Of a stretch of 64,000 nucleotides of DNA, positions 53,401 to 61,839 are shown piece by piece. Position numbers and translations under genes: made by a program. The first letter of the stretch is position 1. Each line of letters begins with the position of its first letter. The notes beneath the pieces are model-generated. The model saw only the letters and a program-made list of their open reading frames with translations. It made no database searches and was not told where the DNA came from. Location: contig NZ_PEBH01000008.1 of assembly GCF_008698235.1 (NCBI RefSeq), positions 87,800-151,799 of the forward strand, given 5' to 3'. Source of the stretch: Bifidobacterium rousetti. GTDB lineage: Bacteria; Actinomycetota; Actinomycetes; Actinomycetales; Bifidobacteriaceae.

Positions 53401-56400
53401 TTGCCGTCCAGCGACGGGTTGTAGTCCGGGTCGATGCTGGTCGTGCCCACCGGGTTGGAGTCGACGTCCGGGTTCTGGATGACGGCCCGATAGTAGTAGG
53501 TGCCCACCGGGAACAGGTTCCTGTCGGTCAGGTCCACGTTCTCGCTCTTGAGCTTCTGCCACCACTTGAGCACGCCGGCCGAACCGTCGGTCTTGGCCTG
53601 GACGGACGGGAGCGTCCAATCCTTGCCCTTCCAGACCTTCACGTCGGTCGCGCCATCCTTGGACTCCGGGTCCTCGCGCCAGATCTCGAACCGCATGGTC
53701 GTGCCCGGATCGGTCTGCGCGATCATCGAGTCGACGTCCACGTCCGACACCTGGTACGCGTACTGCTTGAGCATGTCGTACGTGGTGATGGTCTTGTCAG
53801 CGTAGTTGGCCGCGTCGATGCTGAACCACTTCTTCGCGCGCTCGGTCTCGAACTTCTGCACCGGGGTGCGCTCCTCGGACGGGTAGCCCGTCTCGTGCGC
53901 GTCACCAGACTCGCCGAACGTGCCCTTGTCGAGCACCTGGCCTTCCTGGTTGTACAGGGTCGCGACGAAGTAGTACATGCCGGCACCGCACGGGTTGTAC
54001 TGGCCCGGCTTCTGATAGCCGTCGGTCGGGCATTCCGGGATCACGAACTGCTGGCCGGTGACCTTGATGATCTGCGTGCGCGGACTGTTCGGATCGTCCG
54101 GATCGGACAGCTGCCACTTCGAATCATCGAGATCACGACGGATCTGGCCGATCATCTGACCCTTGGTCTGGCCCGCGTGACCGTCGTTACGGTACAGGCG
54201 GACGGTCACATACGAACCGTTCGGGACCTTGCCGTAGAAGTCGTGCGAGTTGCCGTTGCCGTCGCCCTCATGGCCGACGGACTCGTCCCACACCTGGACC
54301 TCGTCGTACAACTGGCCGCCGACCGCGCCCATGGCCTGCGCGTGCGAGGCGATGATGCCACCGCCCCTGACGTGCAGTTTCTCGGTCTCCTCACCGAGCT
54401 TGCCCTGGTCGAGGATCTGGCCGGACGCGGTATGCAGGGTCGCGACCCAGAACACCCAGCCCGAACGCATCGTGCTGACCTTGGGGGAGACGACCTTGAA
54501 ATGGTCCTTCGCGCTGGACTGGTCGGCCTGCTCGTTGGTGATGTCCACACGAGCCTCGTCGAGGATCTTCGGCGCGTTCGCGTTCGGCGTGTCGGTCGGC
54601 TGCGCCTCGTACGCGGTGAACGTCACGTACGAGCCGCGCGCCACCTTGCCGTAGATCGAAGCCACATCATGGAACTCGTCACCGACCGCGACCTCCTCGT
54701 TCGACACCTGGGTTTCGATCGTCGGCATCTCGAGGCGAATGGTCTCGTTCTCGAGGCCGAGCTCGTGGGTGACGCGGATCTTGCCGTCAGGACCGTACAT
54801 GGTCGCACGCCAGTACACGAAGCCCATCTCCGGGGTCTGCCCGTACTTGGTGCCACCAGTGGAAGTACCGCCGCACTCCTTGTCCTGGGTGCCGGTACGT
54901 TTGATCGACGTGGTCGAACCCGCGTGATCCTCCGCGTTCACGGACAGGGTGCCCGGGAAGTTCGCGGTGCAATACACCTGCGGGGTCGAATGCGAGTTGT
55001 CCGCTTCGGTCTGGGTCACGTTGATCCGCTCCGAATACAGCTTCTTGGCCTCGACCGATTTAACCGGATTGCCATCATTGTCGTTCGGACCGTCAAGAGT
55101 CGGGCCGAACGCCTCGAACAGCACGTAGGATCCCGGTTCGATGATGCCAGTGAACGTGGCCTTATCACCGAACTTCTCACCGAACGTGAGGTTCTTCGGC
55201 GTGGACGTCGCGGAACCGACCTTCGTGTCCACGGTCAACGGGAGCACGTGCACGGTCTCGGTCTCGATGCCCAGATCATGCGTGTCAAGCACGTCGTCAT
55301 GGTTGTTGTACAACGTGGCCTTCCAATACACGTAACCCACGTGATCGGCGCTGATGCTCTTCGACCGGATCGTGATCGACCCCTGCTCGTAGCTTTTCTC
55401 GATGAGATCGGCGGGAATGTCGACACGCTCGTTGAGCAACACGTTCGCGCTCGTGTCCGGCAGGTCGGGGACCGCGTCATACGCGGTGAAGATCACGTAC
55501 GTGCCGGCCGCGAGACGGCCGGTGATCTTCGCCGTATCGTAGAACTTCTCGTTGATGCCGACCACACGCTTGCTCACGTCGGTCGTGATCGACGGGGCGT
55601 CGACCTTCCATGTCTCCTTGGGTTCGCGATCGTCGGTGTCGACCGGCCCGGACATGTGCCCCTGCTGGGGGATCTTCACATCGAACCAGTAACGGCCACC
55701 CTTCCACGCGGTCCAACCGAAATCGGCCGGCGTGAAATCGGGGGACTGGAGTTCCGGAACCCAGTTCGTGGTGAACGTCTTGTCGACCTTCTGGTCCACG
55801 ACGTAATCATCCGGGTAACCATCCCAGTTCAGGGTGACGGTGCCGGTGATCTGCTCGTCCTCGAAACCGCCGAACCCGCTCATGTAGATCGTGTCATGCA
55901 CGGGACGCGTGTCACCGGCATGGTCGAACGTGTTCGATGCCTCGGTCTTGATCTCCGGGGTGAACTGGTTAAGAACCTCGAAACCAATCGGAGTACCTTG
56001 ACCAATTCGGTCGGAGATGAACATGTGCTGACGAGGCCACACATACTGGGATCCGCCAACCATACCCGCAGCAGATGGAGTAATGGTCACAGCACCATCA
56101 CCGTTCGCGGTCCAAGTAACCTTCGCCTCGCCGTTGCCGTCGGTCGTCACGGTGATCGTGTTCGAACCGGAACCATCGAACACAGCCGGACCGTTGATCG
56201 TCAGAGTGACCTGCTTGCCGGCCATCGGCGCGTTATTGCCGTTCCTGACACGGACGGAGTATTCGCCCTTACGCTTGCCGGTCGTATAAGAGAAGCTACC
56301 CGCTGCAGTCGGCGCCTCGGCCATGGCTTCGTTCCACAGGGCCTGCGCGCGCTGGACCACGTTGAGCGGGAACTGTCCCTTATCGGATGACCAGTTGTGG

Positions 56401-56834
56401 ATCTGGTTATCGATCTTGTCGTGGATCAGGTATGCGAGGGCCGCTTGGGTGGTGTCGTCATAGTTGTTCGCGTATTTGGTGGCGAGGTAGGCGACCCTGT
56501 TGCCGTCCTCGCTGGTGACCGGCTGGAGCGTACCACCCTGGATGGGTTCGCCGTTGTAGCCGATACCCCAGTCCATGCAGTACGCGTTGTACAGTTTGCC
56601 GCCACTGCTGATCTTGCCGATGACGCCCACGTAATGCCACTTGCCGTTGAACGTCTTGATGTTGATGCCCGGATAGCCAAAGCCGTTCGCCGCCGGCGTG
56701 ACGCCGTCGTCGGGCCGTGCGTCTGCCATCGCCGTGCCCGGAATCGCAAGGCCGACCAGCAACGTGGCGAAGGCGACGATCATGCCCACGAACCGCCGGA
56801 GCAGGCGGCCGGGGCCGGAATATTCGTTGCTCAC
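50448..56834 (-). CDS. Giant thioester/VaFE-repeat adhesin (LAQTG)
   Basis: 2128 aa. Signal peptide 1-37. Residues about 50-185 look like a thioester domain: Cys86 in AYCMDWG and Gln130 in TTQAALAYLIHD would form the reactive Cys-Gln bond used for covalent host-surface attachment. A Big/Ig-like domain follows, then about eleven repeats of 100-150 residues with a 'TxVSxxxxxVxxxFxDxAxIxGxL..GTxV' core, the VaFE style of conjugative-element surface proteins. One late repeat is split by a Cys/Gly/Thr simple-sequence insert (50985-51240). The C-terminus is LAQTG, a membrane helix and ARRRMAQE. It follows the T4SS genes and could mediate mating-pair contact. Confidence 0.88.
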   Translation of the reverse strand: MSNEYSGPGRLLRRFVGMIVAFATLLVGLAIPGTAMADARPDDGVTPAANGFGYPGINIKTFNGKWHYVGVIGKISSGGKLYNAYCMDWGIGYNGEPIQGGTLQPVTSEDGNRVAYLATKYANNYDDTTQAALAYLIHDKIDNQIHNWSSDKGQFPLNVVQRAQALWNEAMAEAPTAAGSFSYTTGKRKGEYSVRVRNGNNAPMAGKQVTLTINGPAVFDGSGSNTITVTTDGNGEAKVTWTANGDGAVTITPSAAGMVGGSQYVWPRQHMFISDRIGQGTPIGFEVLNQFTPEIKTEASNTFDHAGDTRPVHDTIYMSGFGGFEDEQITGTVTLNWDGYPDDYVVDQKVDKTFTTNWVPELQSPDFTPADFGWTAWKGGRYWFDVKIPQQGHMSGPVDTDDREPKETWKVDAPSITTDVSKRVVGINEKFYDTAKITGRLAAGTYVIFTAYDAVPDLPDTSANVLLNERVDIPADLIEKSYEQGSITIRSKSISADHVGYVYWKATLYNNHDDVLDTHDLGIETETVHVLPLTVDTKVGSATSTPKNLTFGEKFGDKATFTGIIEPGSYVLFEAFGPTLDGPNDNDGNPVKSVEAKKLYSERINVTQTEADNSHSTPQVYCTANFPGTLSVNAEDHAGSTTSIKRTGTQDKECGGTSTGGTKYGQTPEMGFVYWRATMYGPDGKIRVTHELGLENETIRLEMPTIETQVSNEEVAVGDEFHDVASIYGKVARGSYVTFTAYEAQPTDTPNANAPKILDEARVDITNEQADQSSAKDHFKVVSPKVSTMRSGWVFWVATLHTASGQILDQGKLGEETEKLHVRGGGIIASHAQAMGAVGGQLYDEVQVWDESVGHEGDGNGNSHDFYGKVPNGSYVTVRLYRNDGHAGQTKGQMIGQIRRDLDDSKWQLSDPDDPNSPRTQIIKVTGQQFVIPECPTDGYQKPGQYNPCGAGMYYFVATLYNQEGQVLDKGTFGESGDAHETGYPSEERTPVQKFETERAKKWFSIDAANYADKTITTYDMLKQYAYQVSDVDVDSMIAQTDPGTTMRFEIWREDPESKDGATDVKVWKGKDWTLPSVQAKTDGSAGVLKWWQKLKSENVDLTDRNLFPVGTYYYRAVIQNPDVDSNPVGTTSIDPDYNPSLDGNTNVVWYDAKRVKAESFDIIEAQSKSAEPLWTDAMHVADTITLSGVIPKGTQYEAEIWKAEPGLDGKVIGTEKVASTGRLDVPAEAIGDFRLKPVTFTTKWLKNPGVGSYQWRFKIWTPDNKGGDVELPKGSFSQPQDTDLGQKGEARLDDNWESVPQEDDKTNPDAGKNTMHGYHARWLIFDGMQVKDEHFEIVKITTDVTKSQVWSKPQSGDDDAKEPAGNAQQTPDGENWINTSYEGANVQDHADIAGHMLENYKLGFTLYKKAPGEDRSKDTVVYTTLLEVLHEGQQTVESAKYWLKKNEYGDYYWRWNFRKPDEQQFNTDKVLHGETKDSDSAKAIKEESFHAVSITTATYDWGAVANKLWDTAFIHGKLPEDAMIHFELKDKTTGKTVQSTKPVKVGETDANGTTAIESEHIELKKAGDYYWSEVVELPGKHDKPFHTGRDDQEPESLHGISANTTTVSEVMAEQSNVHDDSTLENIAEDGRLMASWDLYKVDQTTNDPYKDTYVTTVDGDGQPLKKGQTKATSPSVDILAHYKGDWKQAVGEYYWVLRVWDKAPTTKDSRLDLYGEPGDNGGNGGSWAPDKPTVTPDGVSHPGESYRIVHTGKRRDKMETFRVIHAETKAVSEEEVGKTVRDQAIIYGPVARNTKLSWSLFENIDDKQPVEAYEDYHTITADEAETARVKGVVSILGPEFKTEKVGTLIWQLALKRPLKVGTQCVTDTDGSTGNGSTGTGTGKDDCSNGTGTGNGNCSTGNGTDTGNGSTGTGKDDCSNGTSTGNGNCSTGTGSTTGNGSTTTNKDNDCLSDTTEKDHFFEDTIGHARETTQIVRVTTRAVTKAKANTWFHDTALIEGQIVKGTQIGFDLYLRVKGDDASKDKHILSTDRVTLQGGETTVDSPNVKVAYNGDYYWVETVYRPTDQDHPTNGQVELFHTGQRRLPNETTRVWGGLAQTGMRFSAVFAGVLGILAAGALAIARRRMAQE
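50985..51240 (-). repeat. Simple-sequence insert (KDDCSNG / NGNCSTG repeats) within the VaFE adhesin
   Basis: About 85 residues of Gly, Thr, Ser, Asn with regularly spaced Cys: TGNGSTG, KDDCSNG and NGNCSTG units each occur two or more times. DNA is an imperfect tandem array of GCCGGTACC-like hexamers, so length variation is likely. Confidence 0.75.
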
Positions 56835-56990
56835 GGATTCTTTCCTTTCATGAAACGTCCGGAACCCTAGGGGTCATCGCCGGCTGCAATCCGTTTGTGG
56901 ACTGGTTGCCGGACGGTATCGGTAGGGGTTCCGATTCCCGATGCGACCCGATACGGGGTCGAACCACACCGCTCACCCGGAGCATGGTTT

Positions 56991-57016
56991 CCCGCCAGCC
57001 GATAACGGTCGACAGG
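56991..57016. repeat. Recurrent intergenic motif, 26-bp form, copy near 57.0 kb
   Basis: Matches 61785-61810 in 24 of 26 bases (CCCGCC, then GCCGATAACGGTCGAC). It lies between the SCO6880-type gene and the giant adhesin. A half-related GATACGG copy is at 56950. Confidence 0.6.
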
Positions 57017-57087
57017 AAACAGTGAACGCCAGCATCCACTCCAGTTCGGAAGGAATACCGGCGTTCAGCAAGTGGTATCGGATGGGG

Positions 57088-58554
57088 TTAGATGCCAAGG
57101 GGGAGGACCGTGGTCAGGCCTTCGCGTTGCTGGCCGCGCATAAGCGTGAGCTTGATCTTCCAGGTGCGTGCCTTGGCGCGGAAGTCACGGTCGAATTCCT
57201 CGAGTTCGTCCAAACCGGGGGCGAACAGGGTCACGAATCCCTGATGGTCGGTGTCGGGCCAGTTGGCCTCCTGTTCGAGTTCGCGTTGGCGTTGCTCTTT
57301 TTCCTCGCGGCGTTCGTCGTGGCTTTTCTTCCGCTGGTCCTGGAGTTTGCTGCGCTGTTCGATGGACTGTTCCTTCTTGCGCAGGTCGCGTTCGCTTTCC
57401 TCCATGCTTTTCGGACGCCAGATGTGGCAGAACGCCATGCTCCGGTTGTTCGCGAGCAGGCTGCGGATGAACCCGGCGGGCACGGGACGGTCGGGCCATT
57501 GCAGGATCCAGTAGGTGCGGGCCACGCACGAGTCCAGGGTCAGGTAGGTGCCGTCCTTGGATTCCTCGCACCAGGTCACGGTCGGATCGTCCCGTTCCAG
57601 GGTGAACGACGCGTCATGCTGCGTGCCCTGGTCGGCGACATCATGGATGAGCCGGCGCAGGTCGTCGACCGAACACCAGCGGACACTGTCCCTGCGGGCG
57701 CCGCATTGCAGGAGCGCGGGCCCGATCGTGTCGCGACACAACCGGCCCAACGCGTCGCCGACCGCGACCCGTTCGACGTCCTCACGCCGGTCGCCGCCTT
57801 GCAGCCGGTCCGCGTCGACGCTCGCGCAAATGTAGTTGAGGTTGCGCAAGGGGCTTGCGATGGAGGGCAGCATGTACAGTTCGCGCTGGTCCTGGGCCAT
57901 CCACCCGTCCGGGTCGGCCACGTTCGTCAGATCCGGCTCCTGGGGGCGGGGGCCGGGCAGGATGAACGCGGTCTCTTTCAACTCCTTGAACCCGTTGATG
58001 TCGGCGAGGTCGGCGATCAGGTTCGACAGGCCCATGGCGCGGCTGGTGCGTTCCACGTTCGGTGTGAGGCTCCACTCCTCGACTTTCGCGGTCAGGACCG
58101 CGGTCGCCTGTCGTTTGTCCGGGTCGAACAGGTAACAGGCGTCGCCGAACCCGGTGCCCACGACCTCGGGGCCGCGCATCTCGATCGGTTCGGCACGCTC
58201 CTCGACGTGACCCCACAGGCCGAGCACGCCTTCGACCCGGCCGCGTTTCAACGGACGGTACGCCCACGTGGTCTCCCCGTCACGCAAGCGGCGGCGCCAT
58301 CGCCGCCAGATCCACACGCGGTCCATGAGGCTCAACCCCTCCCAGCGCAGGAATCCGAAGATCATCAGGCCGACGCCGACGACGATCATGACGAGGTTGA
58401 AGCCGAGCACGCAGCCGAACACGAACAAGACCAAACCAAGGCAGACGACGATCAGCTGCGGCCAGGTCAGGCCGAACACCACGTTCGTGGCGCTCAACCG
58501 GCTGAACGACGCGTATGGGACCTCGCGACGGTTGTCGCCACGCTGCATCACCAT
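57088..58554 (-). CDS. SCO6880-family type IV secretion/conjugation protein
   Basis: 488 aa, GGGAGG six bases before the ATG. Two N-terminal transmembrane helices (about 31-50 and 53-68) in a PrgI-like arrangement. A soluble domain follows with VWIWRRWRRRL, EVVGTGFGDACYLFDPDKRQATAVL and later YLTLDSCVARTYWILQWPDRPVP, then a charged coiled coil (about 385-440) and a final domain. This matches SCO6880-type proteins of actinobacterial ICEs, thought to combine PrgI and VirB4 N-terminal functions. It follows the TrbL/VirB6-like gene and precedes the giant adhesin. VirB4/VirD4 ATPases are not in this window. Confidence 0.8.
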   Translation of the reverse strand: MVMQRGDNRREVPYASFSRLSATNVVFGLTWPQLIVVCLGLVLFVFGCVLGFNLVMIVVGVGLMIFGFLRWEGLSLMDRVWIWRRWRRRLRDGETTWAYRPLKRGRVEGVLGLWGHVEERAEPIEMRGPEVVGTGFGDACYLFDPDKRQATAVLTAKVEEWSLTPNVERTSRAMGLSNLIADLADINGFKELKETAFILPGPRPQEPDLTNVADPDGWMAQDQRELYMLPSIASPLRNLNYICASVDADRLQGGDRREDVERVAVGDALGRLCRDTIGPALLQCGARRDSVRWCSVDDLRRLIHDVADQGTQHDASFTLERDDPTVTWCEESKDGTYLTLDSCVARTYWILQWPDRPVPAGFIRSLLANNRSMAFCHIWRPKSMEESERDLRKKEQSIEQRSKLQDQRKKSHDERREEKEQRQRELEQEANWPDTDHQGFVTLFAPGLDELEEFDRDFRAKARTWKIKLTLMRGQQREGLTTVLPLGI

Positions 58555-58591
58555 GACTAACCTCCCAACAGGCTAAACGGGGAAACGCGGT

Positions 58592-58610
58592 CCCGCCCCG
58601 ATACCAGCGG
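58592..58610. repeat. Recurrent CCGATACC motif copy upstream of the SCO6880-type gene
   Basis: CCCGCCCCGATACCAGCGG about 40-55 bases upstream of the ATG at 58554, in line with copies before other minus-strand operons. Confidence 0.4.
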
Positions 58611-58643
58611 AGGCACGCCGGGACTGTAACCGTGAACAAAGAG

Positions 58644-58691
58644 GGCGGGGCCGCGCATCGGGTTCACACGACCCGGATGCGCGGCCCCGCC
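58644..58691 (-). terminator. Terminator after the TrbL/VirB6-like gene
   Basis: 16-bp perfect stem (58644-58659 with 58676-58691) extended by three further pairs around one bulge. It begins 18 bases past the stop of the gene ending at 58709. The SCO6880-type gene beyond it therefore has its own promoter or depends on read-through. Confidence 0.8.
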
Positions 58692-58708
58692 GATAGCGGT
58701 CCGACCGG

Positions 58709-60469
58709 TCAGGCGATGGACGGCCCCTGGGTCGTGGCCGGTTTGACCGGCTGTGAATACCGGCCGGGCTCACCGCCCTGACCGGTACCGCCGACGCCAA
58801 GCGCGCCAGCGTTCCCGCCGTCACCACCATTGCCACCGTTTCCACCATTGCCACCGGTACCGCCGTTCCCACCGTTTCCGCCGGCGCCACCGGTACCTCC
58901 AATACCGTTGCCGCCGTTTCCGCCGACACCGTTGCCGCCATTGCCGCCGATGCCGGAACCGCCTTGGCCACCTTGGCCGCCCTGGCCACCGGGCGCGCCA
59001 CCGGATCCGCCGAAGTTGCCGACCGTGGGCACCTGAAGCCCCAAGGCTCCGGCCACACCATTCGACACGGGCATGCCCTTGTCGGGTAGCATCGACGTCA
59101 ACGGGGTTCCCTGCGGGAACGACACGTCGCCCGGCTTGGAGCCGGAACCCGTGTTCGCGTCCTGTTCGGCGTTCCTGGCTTTCTGGTTCGCGGCTTCCGT
59201 GACATCGTTCGCCGCGGCCGAACGGTCCGCCGGGGGTGTCGTCGACGTGGGTTCGTTCGGATCGGCGAGGGCCGGTTGGGTCTTGCCCTGTCCGGAGGAG
59301 CCGTCGCCGTTGTCGGGCTTGCCGCCCGAACCGGATCCGGATCCCGAACCGTGGGACGGCGGGTTCCAGGAAGCGCCGAGCACGTCGGCCGCGGCGCCAG
59401 CCGCATCCCCGGTCGCGGCCTTGCCTGCCGCGGACGCGTACTTGAACTCCGTTTGGACCGCGCCCTTGACGCCATCCGTCACGTCGCCGGCCGCTTGGCT
59501 GAGACCGCCGTCCACGCCGCCGCGGATCGCATGACCCGTGCCCTTCGCAAGTCCGCCGGCGACCTGTGTGCCGGGGATAGGCAGGCTGCTGAGCACCTGG
59601 CCGGTCACTTCGAACGCGGTCGCGACCGCGTTCTTCGCGGTCTTGGAACCGGCCGACTGCATGTCGGCGGTGATGTTGTCGCCGATGAAGCTCACGGCCG
59701 GCATGATCAGTTTCGGACTGAAACACGCCATCCAGATCGCGGCCATGCCGATCATCGCCGTCCAGAAACTCGCGTTCACCTGGCCCATCAGACTCAACCC
59801 GACCGTGAGTACGAGCGCGGCGCATGGTTTGACGAGCAGTACGCCCACCACGGCGCGCAGCCAACGGAAGAACGACTGTCGGGACGACGCCCATCCCAGC
59901 ATCGACACCGGCAGGGGGGCGACCGCCGCCAGGAGGATCAGGCTCAGTATGCGCGCCGCCATGATGCACGACAGGCACAGCATGCCCAACGTCAGGATGA
60001 TCACGAAGAAGATCTGCAGGATGATGCTTTTCGTCATCGACCAGGTGAAGATCCCTTTGAAGAACGTGGCGCCCACATCCTCGAGTTTGACGTTCGCGGG
60101 CAACCCCAACAGCAGCATGCGGCCGGTCAACTGGGTGATCAGTCCTTCGACGAGGATCATCACATCGATGCTGATCGCGGTCAACGGCCAGGCGAGAAAC
60201 GCCATGGCGAACGCCTTCAGGCTTTCCATCGGGCTCGCCTTCCACGCGGCCCACACCGCGCCGATCATGCAGATCGCGAGATTCACCAAACCCATGACCC
60301 AGCCGAGACGGTTCGCGGCCAGGATCGCCACGTTCCATTCCTTGAACGACACCGTCGACTGGCTGCCCATCATGACCAGCGTCATGAAGGCGCCCAACTC
60401 CTTCGACAGGGCCAGACCGAGCCATTCGCTGACGATCTTCTCGAACACGCCCATGATGATCAACGTCAT
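58709..60469 (-). CDS. TrbL/VirB6-like conjugation channel protein with glycine-rich tail
   Basis: 586 aa. Residues 1-280 contain about seven hydrophobic helices and a conserved-looking TrbL/VirB6 pattern (AILSLILLAAVAPLPVSMLGW, VSFIGDNITADM). VirB6/TrbL proteins form part of the inner-membrane channel of type IV secretion systems. Residues about 330-480 are polar and Ala/Gly-rich. The last 105 residues are a GGNGGNG/GGTGG low-complexity tail, longer than in other family members I know. It is transcribed with the two small membrane proteins upstream. Confidence 0.82.
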   Translation of the reverse strand: MTLIIMGVFEKIVSEWLGLALSKELGAFMTLVMMGSQSTVSFKEWNVAILAANRLGWVMGLVNLAICMIGAVWAAWKASPMESLKAFAMAFLAWPLTAISIDVMILVEGLITQLTGRMLLLGLPANVKLEDVGATFFKGIFTWSMTKSIILQIFFVIILTLGMLCLSCIMAARILSLILLAAVAPLPVSMLGWASSRQSFFRWLRAVVGVLLVKPCAALVLTVGLSLMGQVNASFWTAMIGMAAIWMACFSPKLIMPAVSFIGDNITADMQSAGSKTAKNAVATAFEVTGQVLSSLPIPGTQVAGGLAKGTGHAIRGGVDGGLSQAAGDVTDGVKGAVQTEFKYASAAGKAATGDAAGAAADVLGASWNPPSHGSGSGSGSGGKPDNGDGSSGQGKTQPALADPNEPTSTTPPADRSAAANDVTEAANQKARNAEQDANTGSGSKPGDVSFPQGTPLTSMLPDKGMPVSNGVAGALGLQVPTVGNFGGSGGAPGGQGGQGGQGGSGIGGNGGNGVGGNGGNGIGGTGGAGGNGGNGGTGGNGGNGGNGGDGGNAGALGVGGTGQGGEPGRYSQPVKPATTQGPSIA

Positions 60470-60626
60470 ATGCGATCACCACCCTTCACACAAGAAAGGC
60501 CGGGGAGACGGGGACGACCCGCCCGCCGGCCGGGAAAAGAAACGGACCACATTCCCTTCCCCCAGTCTCCCATCGCAGGACACGGCCGGACGGGAAACCG
60601 GGGAGGGAAGCGGGTGGAACAGACGA

Positions 60627-60971
60627 TCAGGCCGTAGCTGCGCCGCCGCCGTCGAACACGTCCCTCGTGACGAGGAACTTGACGATGGCCATGGAGGCGC
60701 CCAGCAGGATCGTGCCGATCGCGCACCACACGAACACGGTGCCGGAGTACTGCTGCATCATGCCCGAATGGATCACACGGCTCAGCATCCACACGAGAGC
60801 CGCGAGGATCCACGCGCCCACGGTCAGGACGAGGGCCATGGCCCACAGGCCACCAACCATGTCGGACACCAGCTTCAGGAACGGGAACACCTCCCAGTTC
60901 GGGGCGATGTTCATCTTGTTCACGTCCCCGTCCGACAGGGCGAGAACAGTCTGGGTGTGTAGGGGAAACAT
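60627..60971 (-). CDS. Small two-helix type IV secretion protein
   Basis: 114 aa from ATG 60971, with a strong GAAAGGAGGGTG site. Two transmembrane helices (about 46-65 and 76-97). Its position between the VirB2-like and TrbL-like genes, and the helix pair, suggest a pilin-like (VirB2/TrbC) or PrgI-like subunit. No signature residue is decisive. An intrinsic terminator lies just upstream, so it probably has its own promoter. Confidence 0.7.
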   Translation of the reverse strand: MFPLHTQTVLALSDGDVNKMNIAPNWEVFPFLKLVSDMVGGLWAMALVLTVGAWILAALVWMLSRVIHSGMMQQYSGTVFVWCAIGTILLGASMAIVKFLVTRDVFDGGGAATA

Positions 60972-61014
60972 CGAAATCACCCTCCTTTCACCACAGGACA
61001 CACGAAAACGAAAA

Positions 61015-61042
61015 ACGCCCCGACCGATACCGGTCGAGGCGT
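61015..61042 (-). terminator. Intrinsic terminator with U tract
   Basis: On the minus strand ACGCCTCGACCG pairs with CGGTCGGGGCGT (one mismatch, 4-base loop) and is followed by TTTTCGTTTT. It ends the gene at 61081. The loop region includes a CCGATACCGG copy. Confidence 0.85.
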
Positions 61043-61080
61043 CCACGCGAACCACGGAGGAAACGATTGTGGAACAGGGG

Positions 61081-61710
61081 TCAGCGTCCGCCGGACTGGC
61101 CGCCGCCGGAACCGCCACCGCCGCCGTCGAACCCGTTGCCCTTGGAACTGTCCCCGGTAGACCCACCGCCGCCGCCGAGGAAGCCGGAGATCGCGTTCTT
61201 GATGGCGTCGAATCCCTTGCCGATGGCCGATCCCACGCTGGCTGCCGCGTCGCCGAGTTTCTTGATCGCGTCGGTCGCGGACGAGGCGATCCTGTCCGCG
61301 ATGTCCTTGCCGAGCTGCTGGATCAGATCGGTCAGATCATCGGAATGATGCTCGCTCTGCGAATCACCATCCGTCGAGAGCTTGCCGTTCGCGTCCTGGT
61401 ACCTGCCGCTCGGGCTTAATCCGCCAGTACCGAACACGGTGTATCCCCATTGCATCGCCCCGGATCCGGAGCCGATGATGATCGGGATCATCAACGCGGC
61501 CAACAGGCGTTTCCACGAGAACGCGCGTTCCATCATGTTGTTCGTCACCATGCCGGGCAACATGCTGATAAGCCCCAGGATGATCATCGCGACCGCGAGC
61601 AGGATGCACACGGCCATGATCCCGCCCACCAGCTCATGCAATCCTTTGATGTCCCACGCGGGATCCGGCACCAGTGGAACCAGTTCATCAGCCAGCACGA
61701 CCGTTCCCAT
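61081..61710 (-). CDS. VirB2/TrbC-like membrane protein with glycine-rich tail
   Basis: 209 aa from the ATG at 61710; the GTG one codon upstream is less likely. Two transmembrane helices (about 29-55 and 68-88), the common layout of VirB2/TrbC pilin-like proteins, then a soluble helical segment (DDLTDLIQQLGKDIADRI) and a 30-residue Gly/Ser/Asp tail. It is first of the T4SS gene group. Function is inferred from order and topology. Confidence 0.72.
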   Translation of the reverse strand: MGTVVLADELVPLVPDPAWDIKGLHELVGGIMAVCILLAVAMIILGLISMLPGMVTNNMMERAFSWKRLLAALMIPIIIGSGSGAMQWGYTVFGTGGLSPSGRYQDANGKLSTDGDSQSEHHSDDLTDLIQQLGKDIADRIASSATDAIKKLGDAAASVGSAIGKGFDAIKNAISGFLGGGGGSTGDSSKGNGFDGGGGGSGGGQSGGR

Positions 61711-61784
61711 CACGCACCGTCCTTTCCGTCACACCCACGCCTGAACGGCGCGGGCCTCTCACGGGACCACCGCCGATACGACAA

Positions 61785-61810
61785 CCCGCCGGCCGATAAC
61801 GGTCGACGGG
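61785..61810. repeat. Recurrent intergenic motif, 26-bp form, copy near 61.8 kb
   Basis: 24 of 26 bases match 56991-57016. It lies about 75 bases upstream of the VirB2-like gene. A GATACG half copy is at 61774. Confidence 0.6.
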
Positions 61811-61839
61811 TTGCTCGTCACGCGAAACACGGGGGGAGG

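Noticed and set aside
50601..56390. Very long plus-strand open frame (about 1929 codons) opposite the giant adhesin
   Set aside because: It is the antisense shadow of a high-GC gene with a clear signal peptide, repeats and LAQTG on the minus strand. The plus frame has no domain, start signal or composition typical of a protein.
57038..58560. Long plus-strand frame opposite the SCO6880-type gene
   Set aside because: The minus strand encodes a recognisable conjugation protein with an RBS; the plus frame is shadow.
58800..58990. Tandem CCACCG-type repeats as non-coding satellite
   Set aside because: They encode the glycine-rich tail of the TrbL-like protein in one uninterrupted frame.
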